From: Bacillota bacterium
Lineage (GTDB): Bacteria; Bacillota; Clostridia; DSM-8532
Length of the DNA stretch: 64,000 nt
Direction: 5' to 3'
NCBI GenBank assembly: GCA_023443745.1
Contig: JAEZTB010000070.1
Span: forward strand, 134,764-198,763
Numbering within the stretch: position 1 is the first letter of the stretch; each line of letters begins with the position of its first letter. Of the stretch, positions 17,799 through 26,308 are shown piece by piece. Position numbers and translations under genes: made by a program. Below the pieces are notes generated by a model, which worked only from the letters and a program-made list of their open reading frames with translations, searched no databases and was not told the DNA's origin.

Positions 17799-18608
17799 AT
17801 GGATCTTGCGTCAATAGTCGGTTTGGTTGCGGGTGTATTTGTTTTGGCATATAGCATAATATCCGGCGGCGGTAACTTGGGTTTCTACGTTGATGTTCCC
17901 TCAATAGTCTGTACCATGGGTGGCGGCATTGCGTGTACGGTTTTGAGTTATCCTCTGGCTGACACAATCAAAGCGGTAAAAGCCCTACCATTGATATTCA
18001 AATCCCCTAAAGCATCGGCCATCAGTACCATTCAAACCATGGTGGAGCTTTCTCAGAAAGCCCGCAGAGAGGGTCTTTTAGCTTTGGAATCAGCACAAAA
18101 CGAGCTAAAGGATAGCTTCCTCAAAAAGGCCATGGAGCTTGTAGTTGACGGTATTGAGGCTGATATAGTCAAAACCTCCATGCAGCTTGAAATTGATAGT
18201 ATGGCTATCCGGCACCAAAATGTGCAAGGTTATTACAAGACATTGGCGTCGCAGTTTCCTGCGTGGGGTATGATAGGAACTTTATTGGGCTTGGTCAATC
18301 TCTTAAAAACCATGGAAGACCCTTCAGCTATTGGTACGGCTATGTCTCTGGCTATTATAACAACCCTATACGGCAGTATTTTAGCCAACTACCTTTGTAA
18401 CCCGATTGCGGCAAAGCTGGCAGGAAGCAGCGCCGAAGAGATCAGGCTTAAAGAAATGATGGTTGAAGGGGTTCTTTCTATTCAATCGGGTGAAAACCCA
18501 AGGCTCATGGAGCATAAATTAAAAACATTCCTTTCTCCTGAGCAGCAGGCCGGGTATGATGCTATTACACAAAATAACCAGGATAAGGGCGAGAAACCAG
18601 GCAATTAA
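17799..18608 (+). CDS. motA: Flagellar motor stator protein MotA
   Basis: Ion-channel half of the flagellar stator. 269 residues with four membrane segments: near 1-25, 35-55, 150-172 and 178-205. MotA landmarks include FYVDVPSIVCTMGG near 31, the PAWGMIGTLLGLVNLL segment near 150 with the conserved proline, and IITTLYGSILANYLCNPIA. A ribosome site GGGTGGAGAT precedes the ATG. The motB gene follows 20 bases later. Confidence 0.95.
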   Translation: MDLASIVGLVAGVFVLAYSIISGGGNLGFYVDVPSIVCTMGGGIACTVLSYPLADTIKAVKALPLIFKSPKASAISTIQTMVELSQKARREGLLALESAQNELKDSFLKKAMELVVDGIEADIVKTSMQLEIDSMAIRHQNVQGYYKTLASQFPAWGMIGTLLGLVNLLKTMEDPSAIGTAMSLAIITTLYGSILANYLCNPIAAKLAGSSAEEIRLKEMMVEGVLSIQSGENPRLMEHKLKTFLSPEQQAGYDAITQNNQDKGEKPGN

Positions 18609-18628
18609 TAAGGAAAATAGGTGAAGCT

Positions 18629-19402
18629 ATGGCGAGAAAAAAAGAACAGGCATCAGAAGGCGCACCGGAATGGATGGCTACATATAGTGATATGGTCACT
18701 TTAATGCTGTGCTTCTTTATTATGTTGTTTGCTATGTCGACTGTCGACAAGAATCGGTTTACAGAAGTTGCCGCCAGCCTGTCGAGTTCGATTCTTAACC
18801 TGGGGAGCGGAGATTCTATTCTTCCCTACAGCGGCAATAGTGTTATCACTATAGATTTTTCAAACGTCAATGAAGAAGCTAAGGCAAGGCAGAAAGAAAA
18901 ATATATTGAAGCTGCTGAAGAAATGGTAGTTGATGCCCAGCAGCAAATTGCGGACAAAAAAGTGGATGATGCAAAAAATCATATTCGTGATACCATCAGT
19001 GAGAAAGGTATTTCTGATAAAGTTCAGGTGGTGGAGGAGAAGGATTTTCTTCTTATCCGACTTGATTCAGAGGTTTTCTTTGATTCAGGCAGTGCGGATA
19101 TCCGCACTGAGGGTATGAAACTGTTGTCGTCCTTAGCGACGACCTTAAGAGGCATTGAAAACGAAATCATGGTTTCTGGTCATACTGACAATATACCCAT
19201 TCACAATGCTCTATTTAAATCCAATTGGGAGCTTTCAACGGCTCGTGCGACGAATGTGGTAAGTTACTTTGTCAATGTAGAAAAGCTGAATCCAGCGTTT
19301 TTTACAGCTACTGGCAATGGTGAATTCAGGCCAACTGGGGATAATAACACAGCTGAAGGGCGCCAAAAAAATCGCCGCATTGAAATTAAGATTATCAAGT
19401 AA
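18629..19402 (+). CDS. motB: Flagellar motor stator protein MotB
   Basis: 257 residues. An N-terminal EWMATYSDMVTLMLCFFIMLF segment carries the ion-accepting aspartate at the base of a single membrane helix, then a linker with coiled-coil character, and a C-terminal OmpA-like peptidoglycan-binding domain from about 150 (VSGHTDNIPI, NWELSTARATNV, RRIEIKI). This is the classic MotB build. It forms the stator with MotA. Confidence 0.95.
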   Translation: MARKKEQASEGAPEWMATYSDMVTLMLCFFIMLFAMSTVDKNRFTEVAASLSSSILNLGSGDSILPYSGNSVITIDFSNVNEEAKARQKEKYIEAAEEMVVDAQQQIADKKVDDAKNHIRDTISEKGISDKVQVVEEKDFLLIRLDSEVFFDSGSADIRTEGMKLLSSLATTLRGIENEIMVSGHTDNIPIHNALFKSNWELSTARATNVVSYFVNVEKLNPAFFTATGNGEFRPTGDNNTAEGRQKNRRIEIKIIK

Positions 19403-19435
19403 GGAGCAATCGAAAGTTAAATTTTCGATTATCCC
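19403..19435. repeat. Post-stop hairpin shared with the dxs-tlyA gap
   Basis: AAGGAGCAATCGAA opens a small hairpin (AATCGAAA-GTTAA-ATTTTCGATT) right after the motB stop. The same 14 bases start the gap after dxs at 35222. It has no good T tract. Confidence 0.5.
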
Positions 19436-19586
19436 TAAGGAGTAGAATAGGGAAATAATATATAATAGGTAAGAACAGATGTATTCATTGTAAAACGCTG
19501 TTCTTATTGCTTTTTTATGGAGACATGTTGTGCAATCCGAAAGATCGCACTCTTTTTACGGGTTTTTGAGCTCTCTCCACTGATTA

Positions 19587-19618
19587 GAGTGCGCAATGCG
19601 CACAACAAGCCTCGACCT
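19587..19618 (-). repeat. Dispersed hairpin element, family 2
   Basis: Reverse orientation. Hairpin GTGCGCAATGCGCAC (19589-19603) followed by AACAAGCCTCGACC, the complement of the family core. The area 19440-19687 holds no other gene. Confidence 0.7.
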
Positions 19619-19687
19619 AGGTTGCATAGGCGAGCAGCAAGCACAGCTTGTGACCAGCCCATAAGCAACGAAAAGATGGAGGCCTTT

Positions 19688-19861
19688 ATGGAAACCATTG
19701 TTTGCGATATTGCAAAGAATCGTATGGAAAAGGATTTCAATGACGCCCTCCATAATTTGGGGCTCTTTGTGACATCTATCCATTTTGACGACAGCGAGGG
19801 ATTATCGGTGGTTCTCGAAATTTCTGCCAACGAAGGGGTTTTGATCTTTTGTGCTTCTTAG
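19688..19861 (+). CDS. Small protein of unknown function (57 aa)
   Basis: METIVCDIAKNRMEKDF... ends GVLIFCAS. The ATG at 19688 has GATGGAGG 7 bases before it, a strong ribosome site that supports a real gene. Composition is mixed alpha/beta with alternating hydrophobic residues in two strands (LFVTSIHF, LSVVLEI). No family recognised. It sits between dispersed repeats and is followed by a large hairpin. Confidence 0.5.
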   Translation: METIVCDIAKNRMEKDFNDALHNLGLFVTSIHFDDSEGLSVVLEISANEGVLIFCAS

Positions 19862-19936
19862 GGCCCTTAAAAAGTATTCAAAAAAAGGCAAGTATGTAAA
19901 ATCCGGATGAGATCAAGGCAGTTAAAAGCCTTGACT

Positions 19937-19983
19937 AATTGGATAGGAGGCCAGCCTACTAGGGGCTGACCTCCTATCCAATT
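19937..19983 (+). terminator. Long hairpin, probable terminator of the 57-aa gene
   Basis: AATTGGATAGGAGG-C-CAGCC / GGCTG-A-CCTCCTATCCAATTT: about 19 paired bases with one bulge pair and a 7-base loop. Only three T follow, so it may be a structured RNA or attenuator instead. Confidence 0.55.
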
Positions 19984-20018
19984 TAGGTGTGATCCTAGCC
20001 GGAGCAAACCTCTCTTTA

Positions 20019-20060
20019 CGGGTTGAGGCTTGTGGTGTGTTCCTGACGGAACACACCTCT
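20019..20060 (+). repeat. Dispersed hairpin element, family 2
   Basis: GGGTTGAGGCTTGT core then hairpin GGTGTGTTCC-TGAC-GGAACACACC and TCT. Confidence 0.75.
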
Positions 20061-20102
20061 GTACAAGGTTCCGATGAACCAACAGTTCATCAGATTGGTA
20101 CT

Positions 20103-20165
20103 ACGGGTCGAGGCTTGTTGTGCGATGCCTGCGACATCGCACCCTATTATGGATAGGCTTTTTTT
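20103..20165 (+). repeat. Dispersed hairpin element, family 2, merging into a terminator
   Basis: GGGTCGAGGCTTGTTG core, hairpin GTGCGATG-CCTGCGA-CATCGCAC, then CCTAT-TATGG-ATAGGCTTTTTTT (20143-20165), a usable plus-strand terminator whose left arm is the end of the repeat. Confidence 0.75.
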
Positions 20166-20170
20166 ATGCG

Positions 20171-20377
20171 TCAGTCGGCAACTGGTACATCTCTGAAAAG
20201 AAGACTGATGCAATAAAGTCCTGCAACACCCACCAAAGAATATACAATTCTTGTTCCAAGTGTTGCTACGCCAAATATGCCTGCTACGAGGTCATATTGA
20301 AAAAGGCCTACCAGTAGCCAGTTAAGAGCGCCTATGATAACCAGTAATAGTGCAATTCTGTCAATCGGTGATCTCAT
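20171..20377 (-). CDS. DUF378 family small membrane protein
   Basis: 68 residues with two membrane helices: IALLLVIIGALNWLLVGLF and IVYSLVGVAGLYCISLLF. The IGALNW and DLVAGIFG...VYSLVGVAGLY pattern is that of DUF378, a small two-helix family of unknown function in Firmicutes. The start ATG at 20377 has AAAGGAG 9 bases before it. It is a lone minus-strand gene between repeats. Confidence 0.85.
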   Translation of the reverse strand: MRSPIDRIALLLVIIGALNWLLVGLFQYDLVAGIFGVATLGTRIVYSLVGVAGLYCISLLFRDVPVAD

Positions 20378-20493
20378 AATCCTGACTCCTTTGCTTTTTT
20401 TTAAGCGGATGATTCCGCCTTCACGAGTTTATTATGGACATTTTTTTAAAATTAATTCCTTATTCTTATTGAAATGAATGAATATTTCTGTGA

Positions 20494-20606
20494 TATAATA
20501 ACATTACCCGTTACCGAAATTAAAATTTCGAACGGGTACCCAAGTTGTTGATACTTCGTATTAATAACATTACCCGTAAGAGAAACAATAATTTCGAACG
20601 GGTTCC
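20494..20606 (+). repeat. Two tandem dispersed palindromic elements, family 1, at a promoter
   Basis: A TATAAT box (20494-20499) is followed at once by a first unit (20506-20562), ACCCGTTACCGAAAT...ATTTCGAACGGGTACCC plus AAGTTGTTGATACTTCGTATT, and a second, altered unit (20572-20606). The nine bases AATAACATT precede both units. The array occupies the 5' leader of the PC4-like gene. Confidence 0.75.
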
Positions 20607-20639
20607 TAGAGACAGAGAGAACGAATGGAGGCAAAAGAT

Positions 20640-20864
20640 ATGGCAGATTTCTGGGATTCTGAAGAGCTCCTTGGCAAATTTGTGAAAAACAGCCGAGAAG
20701 AGATTCATATTAAAAAAGTGACCAAAAATACAAAGGCTTATGTAGATATTCGTACATTTTGGTTTGACAGCAACAGCGACGAATTCAGGCCAAGTCAGAA
20801 GGGTGTTGCCATCCCGCTGGAATTTGTCGGTGAGCTTAGGTCAGTTTTAGACACAATTGAATAG
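20640..20864 (+). CDS. PC4/p15-like single-stranded-DNA-binding protein
   Basis: 74 residues resembling the bacterial transcriptional coactivator p15/PC4 family (YdbC type): a short N-terminal helix, then a beta-sheet with AYVDIRTFWFDSNSDEFRPSQKGVAIPLEFVGELRSVL, matching the family's yDiR-F/W ... P-t-KGi-l core. The ATG at 20640 has ATGGAGG 8 bases before it; the ATG at 20625 is inside that ribosome site. The leader carries two family 1 repeats, and a perfect hairpin follows the stop. Assignment by pattern is fairly good; exact target unknown. Confidence 0.75.
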   Translation: MADFWDSEELLGKFVKNSREEIHIKKVTKNTKAYVDIRTFWFDSNSDEFRPSQKGVAIPLEFVGELRSVLDTIE

Positions 20865-20887
20865 TCTGATGCTTAAAAGAACTACAA

Positions 20888-20917
20888 CCGCACCCGTAAA
20901 AAGTTTTACGGGTGCGG
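20888..20917 (+). terminator. Terminator-like hairpin after PC4-like gene
   Basis: A perfect 14-bp stem CCGCACCCGTAAAA/TTTTACGGGTGCGG with a two-base loop region. T tract weak. Confidence 0.6.
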
Positions 20918-20958
20918 CATATTAGAACCGCACTTATTTGCCGGCCGGGCGAAGAAGA

Positions 20959-20990
20959 GAGTGCGTGAAACGCACAACAGGCCTCGACCC
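20959..20990 (-). repeat. Dispersed hairpin element, family 2
   Basis: Reverse orientation: hairpin GTGCGTGAAACGCAC (20961-20975) then AACAGGCCTCGACCC. Confidence 0.72.
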
Positions 20991-21214
20991 AATATAAGAA
21001 GGTGCGGATGATATAAGATATGCTCCAAAAGTATGGGTTGTGATTCCACAAAAACACGTCAATATCCATAAACGACTATTCATATCATTCTTCTGTTCGG
21101 AGCACCCTATCGTTATGATAAAATAATTGTCGTTTATTGGTATATTAATTCCTTTATGTTCCGTATAACGGACAATGAGGATGACATATACTACACCTGA
21201 AGGGATGTGAGAAG

Positions 21215-22057
21215 ATGCCATCCTTCAGGGTAGACTACGTGAAAGACATTAAAGGATTGGCCGGTTATCTGGAAAAAAGATTTGAGACCAATATACGAAG
21301 TCCGTTCAGGGTTCGATTCAGCCAGGATGAACACTGTCTGACGGTTCTCATGGATGGCTGTATTAGAAAAAACGGCAGAAAATATCTGGCAGCTCTTAAT
21401 CATTTATCAGATATGCTTGCTGAATACATTCTTAAATCTTATGAGAAAAACATACTCGAAAAGATCATCACCCGTATTTGTCAAGGTTTGCCTAAATCAG
21501 ACCGGGATGAAATTTACCGTATTGCCTGTACAAGGCTCTATACCCAATGCGGAAGCGATTTAGGAAACCTTATAGAAACACGGAGAAGGCTTATTTCTGT
21601 TAAAATTGCAGAATATCTAAAAAATACCGAGAGCTTAACCTTGGAAGGCTTTGTTACCTTTCGTTTGGGAGAGTATGTAAAAAGACTCGAGACCGAGGTT
21701 GAACGCTCTATCCGGCAATATTTTATCGAACGGCAGTATGAGGAATATATTAACCTTTTGACTGCTTTTGTCAGAATGCAGGTTCCCCGGGTGCCAGAGC
21801 TTCATGTGTTTGCTCTTCACAGCGGGGGTTATAAGGTAGAGGGAGCCGACCCTTTTGAAATTCCTGAAGATGTCGCCGATGGCTTCGGAATTAAAAATGG
21901 TAATTCTATCATCGAAGATGACGATTTTATGATTGGTTTTCTTTTGACCTGTGCACCTGTAAGAATATTTATTCATAATGCTTCGCGGTTTCGCAACAAG
22001 GAGCTGCTCAATACTATTCGTATTGTCTTTTCTGAGTGCGTGCTGCTCAATGAATAA
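21215..22057 (+). CDS. ytxC: Putative sporulation protein YtxC
   Basis: 280 residues matching the YtxC family: a variable N-terminal half and a conserved core LEGFVTFRLGEYVKRLETEVERSIRQYFIERQYEEYINLLTAFV near residues 145-190, followed by a beta-rich end with HVFALHSGGYKV. The family is restricted to spore-forming Firmicutes; its molecular role is not defined. A GGGATGTGAGAAG ribosome site precedes the ATG. It stands alone in front of the CdaR-type regulator promoter. Confidence 0.85.
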   Translation: MPSFRVDYVKDIKGLAGYLEKRFETNIRSPFRVRFSQDEHCLTVLMDGCIRKNGRKYLAALNHLSDMLAEYILKSYEKNILEKIITRICQGLPKSDRDEIYRIACTRLYTQCGSDLGNLIETRRRLISVKIAEYLKNTESLTLEGFVTFRLGEYVKRLETEVERSIRQYFIERQYEEYINLLTAFVRMQVPRVPELHVFALHSGGYKVEGADPFEIPEDVADGFGIKNGNSIIEDDDFMIGFLLTCAPVRIFIHNASRFRNKELLNTIRIVFSECVLLNE

Positions 22058-22067
22058 TATAAAAAAG

Positions 22068-22096
22068 TTGTATCATCAAAGATTATTGTGTATAAT
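22068..22096 (+). promoter_or_regulatory. Promoter of the CdaR/PucR-type regulator
   Basis: TTGTAT, 17-base spacer, perfect TATAAT (22091-22096). Transcription would begin near 22103, after the upstream in-frame ATG at 22088, which is why the TTG at 22142 is preferred as the start codon. Confidence 0.7.
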
Positions 22097-22141
22097 AAGA
22101 GCAAAGTATCGGGAATTTACCGTTTATTGGGGGTTGTTTGC

Positions 22142-23221
22142 TTGGCTTTCAAGGTTTTCCAATCCGTAGTTACACGCATTCGTGACACTATCGGTAATGA
22201 ATTTGGAATTGCTGACAGTACCGGAGCAGTTATTGCCAGTACAATTGAAGAAGAAATCGGAATGATTCATGAACAATGTGCCGACTTTTTAACATCCAAT
22301 GCCATGTATATTGAAAAGCCGGGTCTGGTCATGAAGAAAATCGAGATTAATGGCCGGTTGGATTTTGTGTTATATCTTGTCAGTGATCATCCTGAAAGAA
22401 AAAAACATGCCGAGCTTATTTCTATAGGCTTAGAGAATGCCAAGCTTTATTATGATGAAAAATATGACAGAAGCAATTTTATGAAGAATGTGCTTCTTGG
22501 AAACATCCTTCCAGGTGACATTACCATCAGAGCTAAGGAATTAAGGGTTAAGAGCGAATCCAGGAGAATTGTGTATCTCGTCCGTACTGAGAAGACAAGA
22601 GAGCTGTATGCCTATAATATTATTCAGAGCCTGTTTCCTAATAACAGTAAGGATTACATCATTCTTTTGGACGATCAGAACACTGTTTTGGTCAAGGAGC
22701 TTAAAGACCGGGAGGACAGCGACGAGGTCCATAAGAAAGCCAGGATAATCATAGACACTTTAAACAGCGAACTGATGATTAAGGCTAGCATAGGAATTGG
22801 TACGGAAGCTGAAAGTCTCCGGGACGTAGCACGTTCATACAAGGATGCTCAGACTGCCTTGAAAATTGGTCAGATTTTTGAAGCTGAGAAAAATATCGTG
22901 GATTACAATCATTTGGGAATAGGAAGACTTATTTACCAATTGCCGACAACTCTTTGCCGGTTGTTTCTGAATGAAGTTTTCAGAGAAGGTGTTTTTGAGA
23001 CTATTGACTCTGAAACCATGATGACAATACAGAAATTCTTTGAAAACAACCTTAATGTAAGCGAAACATCCCGACAGCTTTTTATACACCGTAATACGCT
23101 GGTGTATCGACTGGACAAGATACAAAAAATAACAGGGATGGACTTGAGGAAATTTGATGACGCTATTTACTTCAAGGTTGCCATGATGGTCAAACGCTAT
23201 CTTGATGAGGTGTCCAGATAA
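22142..23221 (+). CDS. CdaR/PucR-type helix-turn-helix regulator
   Basis: About 359 residues. The N-terminal quarter (QSVVTRIRDTIGNEFGIADSTGAVIAST) is the sugar-diacid-recognition-like ligand domain; the middle is a GGDEF-like degenerate domain; the end (VSETSRQLFIHRNTLVYRLDKIQKITGMDLRKFDDA) is the PucR C-terminal HTH. TTG at 22142 follows TTGGGGG and lies downstream of the predicted transcript start. The effector is unknown. It precedes ftsEX but its control of those genes is not shown by the sequence. Confidence 0.88.
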   Translation: MAFKVFQSVVTRIRDTIGNEFGIADSTGAVIASTIEEEIGMIHEQCADFLTSNAMYIEKPGLVMKKIEINGRLDFVLYLVSDHPERKKHAELISIGLENAKLYYDEKYDRSNFMKNVLLGNILPGDITIRAKELRVKSESRRIVYLVRTEKTRELYAYNIIQSLFPNNSKDYIILLDDQNTVLVKELKDREDSDEVHKKARIIIDTLNSELMIKASIGIGTEAESLRDVARSYKDAQTALKIGQIFEAEKNIVDYNHLGIGRLIYQLPTTLCRLFLNEVFREGVFETIDSETMMTIQKFFENNLNVSETSRQLFIHRNTLVYRLDKIQKITGMDLRKFDDAIYFKVAMMVKRYLDEVSR

Positions 23222-23296
23222 AGCCTCCTTCTCTGAGTATACGGGTCATGGCTTGTGGTGAGTCAAGCATGTCTCTATTTTCTATGGGGGAATCAA

Positions 23297-23983
23297 ATGA
23301 TTAGGTTTGTAGACACAACGAAGGTTTACTCCAACGGAGTGGTCGGACTTAAGAATCTTACAATCAGAATTGAAAAAGGTGAATTTGCTTTTGTTATAGG
23401 GCCAAGCGGCTCAGGAAAATCCACTTTTTTAAAGCTTATCATGCATGAAGAAGTACCTACCGAAGGGGAAGTCTATGTTAATGGTTATAGCGTACATAAT
23501 ATGCCCCGTTCGGAGATACCTTATCTCAGACGCAGTCTAGGCGTTGTTTTTCAAGATTTCAGGCTTTTACCCAACAAATCTGCTTATGATAATGTGGCTT
23601 TTGCCATGCAAATAGTCGAGGCCACCCCACGGGAAATCCGAAGGCAGGTACCTCTAGCTTTAGGTTTGGTAGGTTTGAGCAAAAAGGCCAAGGCCTTCCC
23701 CAATCAGCTCTCAGGGGGCGAGCAGCAAAGAATCGTACTGGCTCGGGCATTGGTCAATAATCCTGCTGTCCTCATCGCCGACGAGCCTACAGGAAATTTG
23801 GATCCCAAAACCTCCTGGGAGATCATGAATCTTCTTGAGGAGATTAATCAGCGTGGAACGACGGTTCTTGTGGCATCCCATGAGAAGAGCATAGTGGATA
23901 CCATGAAAAAACGCGTTATTTCTCTTGAGCGCGGTGAGCTTAAGAGTGATGAGCAGAAAGGGCTATACACCAATGAAAATTAG
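23297..23983 (+). CDS. ftsE: Cell division ATP-binding protein FtsE
   Basis: ABC ATPase that, with FtsX, gates peptidoglycan hydrolases outside the membrane. 228 residues; FVDTTKVYSNGVVGLKN is the FtsE-specific opening, Walker A GPSGSGKS near residue 35, signature LSGGEQQRIVLARAL near 138, Walker B VLIADEPTGNLD near 160. ATG at 23297 is chosen because it begins the conserved domain and follows ATGGGGGA. The gene overlaps ftsX by 11 bases. Confidence 0.96.
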   Translation: MIRFVDTTKVYSNGVVGLKNLTIRIEKGEFAFVIGPSGSGKSTFLKLIMHEEVPTEGEVYVNGYSVHNMPRSEIPYLRRSLGVVFQDFRLLPNKSAYDNVAFAMQIVEATPREIRRQVPLALGLVGLSKKAKAFPNQLSGGEQQRIVLARALVNNPAVLIADEPTGNLDPKTSWEIMNLLEEINQRGTTVLVASHEKSIVDTMKKRVISLERGELKSDEQKGLYTNEN

Positions 23984-24884
23984 AACATTTCAGCTTCTTG
24001 CGAAGGAAGGCTCCCGTAATATTTACAAAAACAAGCTCATGTCCTTTGCTTCCATAATGACGGTGGTAGCCACATTGTTTTTCCTGGGCATCATTCTTCT
24101 TATTGCCGTTAATATAACCTCCAACGTCGAGGCCATGAAACGGGATTTGAATGTTTCCGTATTTTTATATCCCGATGTATCTGATTTTCAACGGGAAGAA
24201 GTTATTTCCTTTATCGAACAGGAGAAAGCTGCCGGGGTTGTTTCCGAATATCGGGTTGAGCCAAAAGAGCAGATGTACCAGAGTTTAAAGGACAGCTTGA
24301 AGAACGAAGCTCTATTAAAGGGGTTTTCGGCCGAAAATGCAGCTGAATCCTATTATATAAAGCTTATCAACCCTTCTTACAGTGGAGCATTCATAAGTGA
24401 GCTTTTGGAGTTTTCCGGTGTTAATAAGGATGGTGTTGCATATAATAAGGAAGGCTTGGAAAAGCTTGAAGGTGTGCTAAAGGTCTTTAACTATATTACC
24501 ATCGCCCTTTTAACCATTCTAATGATTATTTCGGTTTTCTTGATCTCGAATACCATTCGTCTTACGGTTTTTGCACGGCGTCGTGAAATTGAAATTATGA
24601 AATACGTCGGTGCTTTGGACAATTTCATCCGCTGGCCTTTTATTGTAGAAGGAATTCTTATTGGCTTTTTAGGAGCATTGTTCTCTTTCTTCCTGACTTC
24701 ACAGGCCTATACCTGGCTTCAGAATGTTATAAACGTTATATTATCAAATCTGAGATTCTCAACCTTGCAGATTTTGGCTTTTGGGCCCGTTTCATTACGC
24801 ATATTCATGATATATTCCATATTCGGAATTATCATTGGTGGTATAGGGAGCCTGTTATCTGTAAGAAAACACTTGAATGTCTAG
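23973..24884 (+). CDS. ftsX: Cell division protein FtsX
   Basis: 303-residue permease partner of FtsE. Membrane segment near 22-45, a large extracellular loop (about 50-165) that in relatives touches the hydrolase, then three more segments near 170-195, 220-245 and 270-295. FLISNTIRLTVFARRREIEIMKYVGA is the conserved cytoplasmic loop of the FtsX/MacB fold. Starts inside the end of ftsE. The M23 hydrolase just downstream is the probable effector. Confidence 0.95.
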   Translation: MKIRTFQLLAKEGSRNIYKNKLMSFASIMTVVATLFFLGIILLIAVNITSNVEAMKRDLNVSVFLYPDVSDFQREEVISFIEQEKAAGVVSEYRVEPKEQMYQSLKDSLKNEALLKGFSAENAAESYYIKLINPSYSGAFISELLEFSGVNKDGVAYNKEGLEKLEGVLKVFNYITIALLTILMIISVFLISNTIRLTVFARRREIEIMKYVGALDNFIRWPFIVEGILIGFLGALFSFFLTSQAYTWLQNVINVILSNLRFSTLQILAFGPVSLRIFMIYSIFGIIIGGIGSLLSVRKHLNV

Positions 24885-24916
24885 GATATGAACGATATAA
24901 TTAATAGTAAATTAAA

Positions 24917-24933
24917 TGTAACATAAATGTTAA
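24917..24933 (+). promoter_or_regulatory. Candidate WalR (YycF) binding site
   Basis: TGTAAC-ATAAA-TGTTAA is an exact match to the published WalR consensus TGTWAH-N5-TGTWAH. It lies about 70 bases before the start of a cell-wall hydrolase gene, the type of target WalR has in Bacillus (cwlO, lytE). Confidence 0.6.
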
Positions 24934-25000
24934 ATTCAGTAACCATATTCATTGGTAACATTGTATAGGCACCATAAAACAAGGATGGGGGCATTTACAT

Positions 25001-26146
25001 ATGATAAAAAAAATACTGGCTGGGGCTGTATCATTAACGCTAATTATTACAATAGCGTTTTCAGCGTCTGCATCTCAGATAGATGATGCCAAGAAAGAGC
25101 TTCAGCAAACTCAAAAAGAGATTAATGCCATTAATGCCAAGAAGAAAGAGGCGTCCAAAAACCTTTTACAGGACAAGAAAGCTCGTGAAAGCATTATTTC
25201 CGAACTTGAGAAGAAGGGCTATGAAAGAAGCGAAATAGAATCGAGAATTAAAGATATAGAAGCGGCCATCCAAACTCTTGATGCGGCTATCCAACAAGCC
25301 CAAAAAGAGTATGATGATCAGCTCAAGCTTTTTCAGGACAGAATGGTAGCCTTATATGTCCAGTCAAAAACCAATGCTAATATGGATGAAATTCTTCAAA
25401 GCGACAATTTCGATGAGATGATTAAAAAGGTCCAAATGCTTCAGCTTATTTCAAAGTTTGACCAGGATTTGATGGCAAGCCTTGAAAAGAAGCAGGCTGA
25501 AATAAATGATTTAAAGTCCGCTAAACAGCTTGAAGAAGATAATGCACATGAGCAATTGGAATCAAGCCTTTCGGAAATCAAGAAGCTTGAGGTGTCCCGT
25601 TCAGCCGCAGACGACAGAATTTCAAAGAGCCAGTTGACTGTAGCCGAGCTTGAGAAGGCAGAGAATGAGCTTGAAAAGGAAGCCAAGGAATTTGAAAAGC
25701 TTATTAAAAAACTATCCTCCTCAGGAAGTTATTCCGGTGGCATTATGCAGTGGCCCACACCGGGTTATACAAAGATTTCATCCCCCTTTGGCAATCGTAT
25801 ACACCCCATTCTGAAATATCCAAAGTTTCATGGCGGTATTGATATTAATGCACCAAAAAATGCCTACATACATGCGGCAGCCAGCGGCAAGGTTATCTGG
25901 TCGGGCTGGAGAAGCGGCGGTTCGGGCAATACTATCATTATCGATCATGGAGGCGGCATAACAACTCTGTATTTACATATTATTGGTGGAGGTCTGCTTG
26001 TTAAAGAAGGACAGCAGGTTAAAGCCGGGGATGTTATTGCCAGGGTTGGAACCACAGGTTTATCCACAGGCTATCACCTTCATTTTGAAGTCCGGAAGAA
26101 CGGCGTACGGCAGAATCCTTTGAATTATGTTTCCAACAAAAAATAA
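25001..26146 (+). CDS. Secreted coiled-coil M23 peptidoglycan hydrolase (CwlO/EnvC-like)
   Basis: 381 residues. Signal peptide at 1-26 (ILAGAVSLTLIITIAFSASA), long coiled coil from about 27 to 235, then a LytM/M23 zinc endopeptidase domain (GIMQWPTPGYTKISSPFGNRIHP...HGGIDINAP...HLHFEVRKNG), with the metal ligands H/D and HxH present, so it is probably catalytically competent. The coiled coil is the part bound by FtsX in related systems, and the gene follows ftsEX directly. A WalR-like box stands upstream. Confidence 0.94.
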   Translation: MIKKILAGAVSLTLIITIAFSASASQIDDAKKELQQTQKEINAINAKKKEASKNLLQDKKARESIISELEKKGYERSEIESRIKDIEAAIQTLDAAIQQAQKEYDDQLKLFQDRMVALYVQSKTNANMDEILQSDNFDEMIKKVQMLQLISKFDQDLMASLEKKQAEINDLKSAKQLEEDNAHEQLESSLSEIKKLEVSRSAADDRISKSQLTVAELEKAENELEKEAKEFEKLIKKLSSSGSYSGGIMQWPTPGYTKISSPFGNRIHPILKYPKFHGGIDINAPKNAYIHAAASGKVIWSGWRSGGSGNTIIIDHGGGITTLYLHIIGGGLLVKEGQQVKAGDVIARVGTTGLSTGYHLHFEVRKNGVRQNPLNYVSNKK

Positions 26147-26153
26147 GAACCCC

Positions 26154-26189
26154 ACCCGTTACCGAAATTAAAATTTCGAACGGGTACCC
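26154..26189 (+). repeat. Dispersed palindromic element, family 1
   Basis: ACCCGTTACCGAAATTA plus AAATTTCGAACGGGTACCC starts 8 bases after the hydrolase stop. The left flank AATAAGAACCCC is shared with the copy at 47.7 kb. Confidence 0.8.
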
Positions 26190-26256
26190 GGGAACCTTGT
26201 TGTATGCACAATAAAGCCGGTTTATAGTTTGCTCATGCTGACATGACCGACCGATT

Positions 26257-26287
26257 AAAAGGATGTCCAATTGGATATCCTTTTTTA
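26257..26287 (+). terminator. Terminator before ctpA
   Basis: AAAAGGATGTCC-AATT-GGATATCCTTTTTT hairpin and T run. Confidence 0.88.
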
Positions 26288-26308
26288 AGTCCCCCTAACT
26301 AACATGGT

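Noticed and set aside
19400..21200. CRISPR array
   Set aside because: The repeats are in both orientations, irregularly spaced and contain hairpins of differing sequence; there are no uniform spacers and no cas genes.
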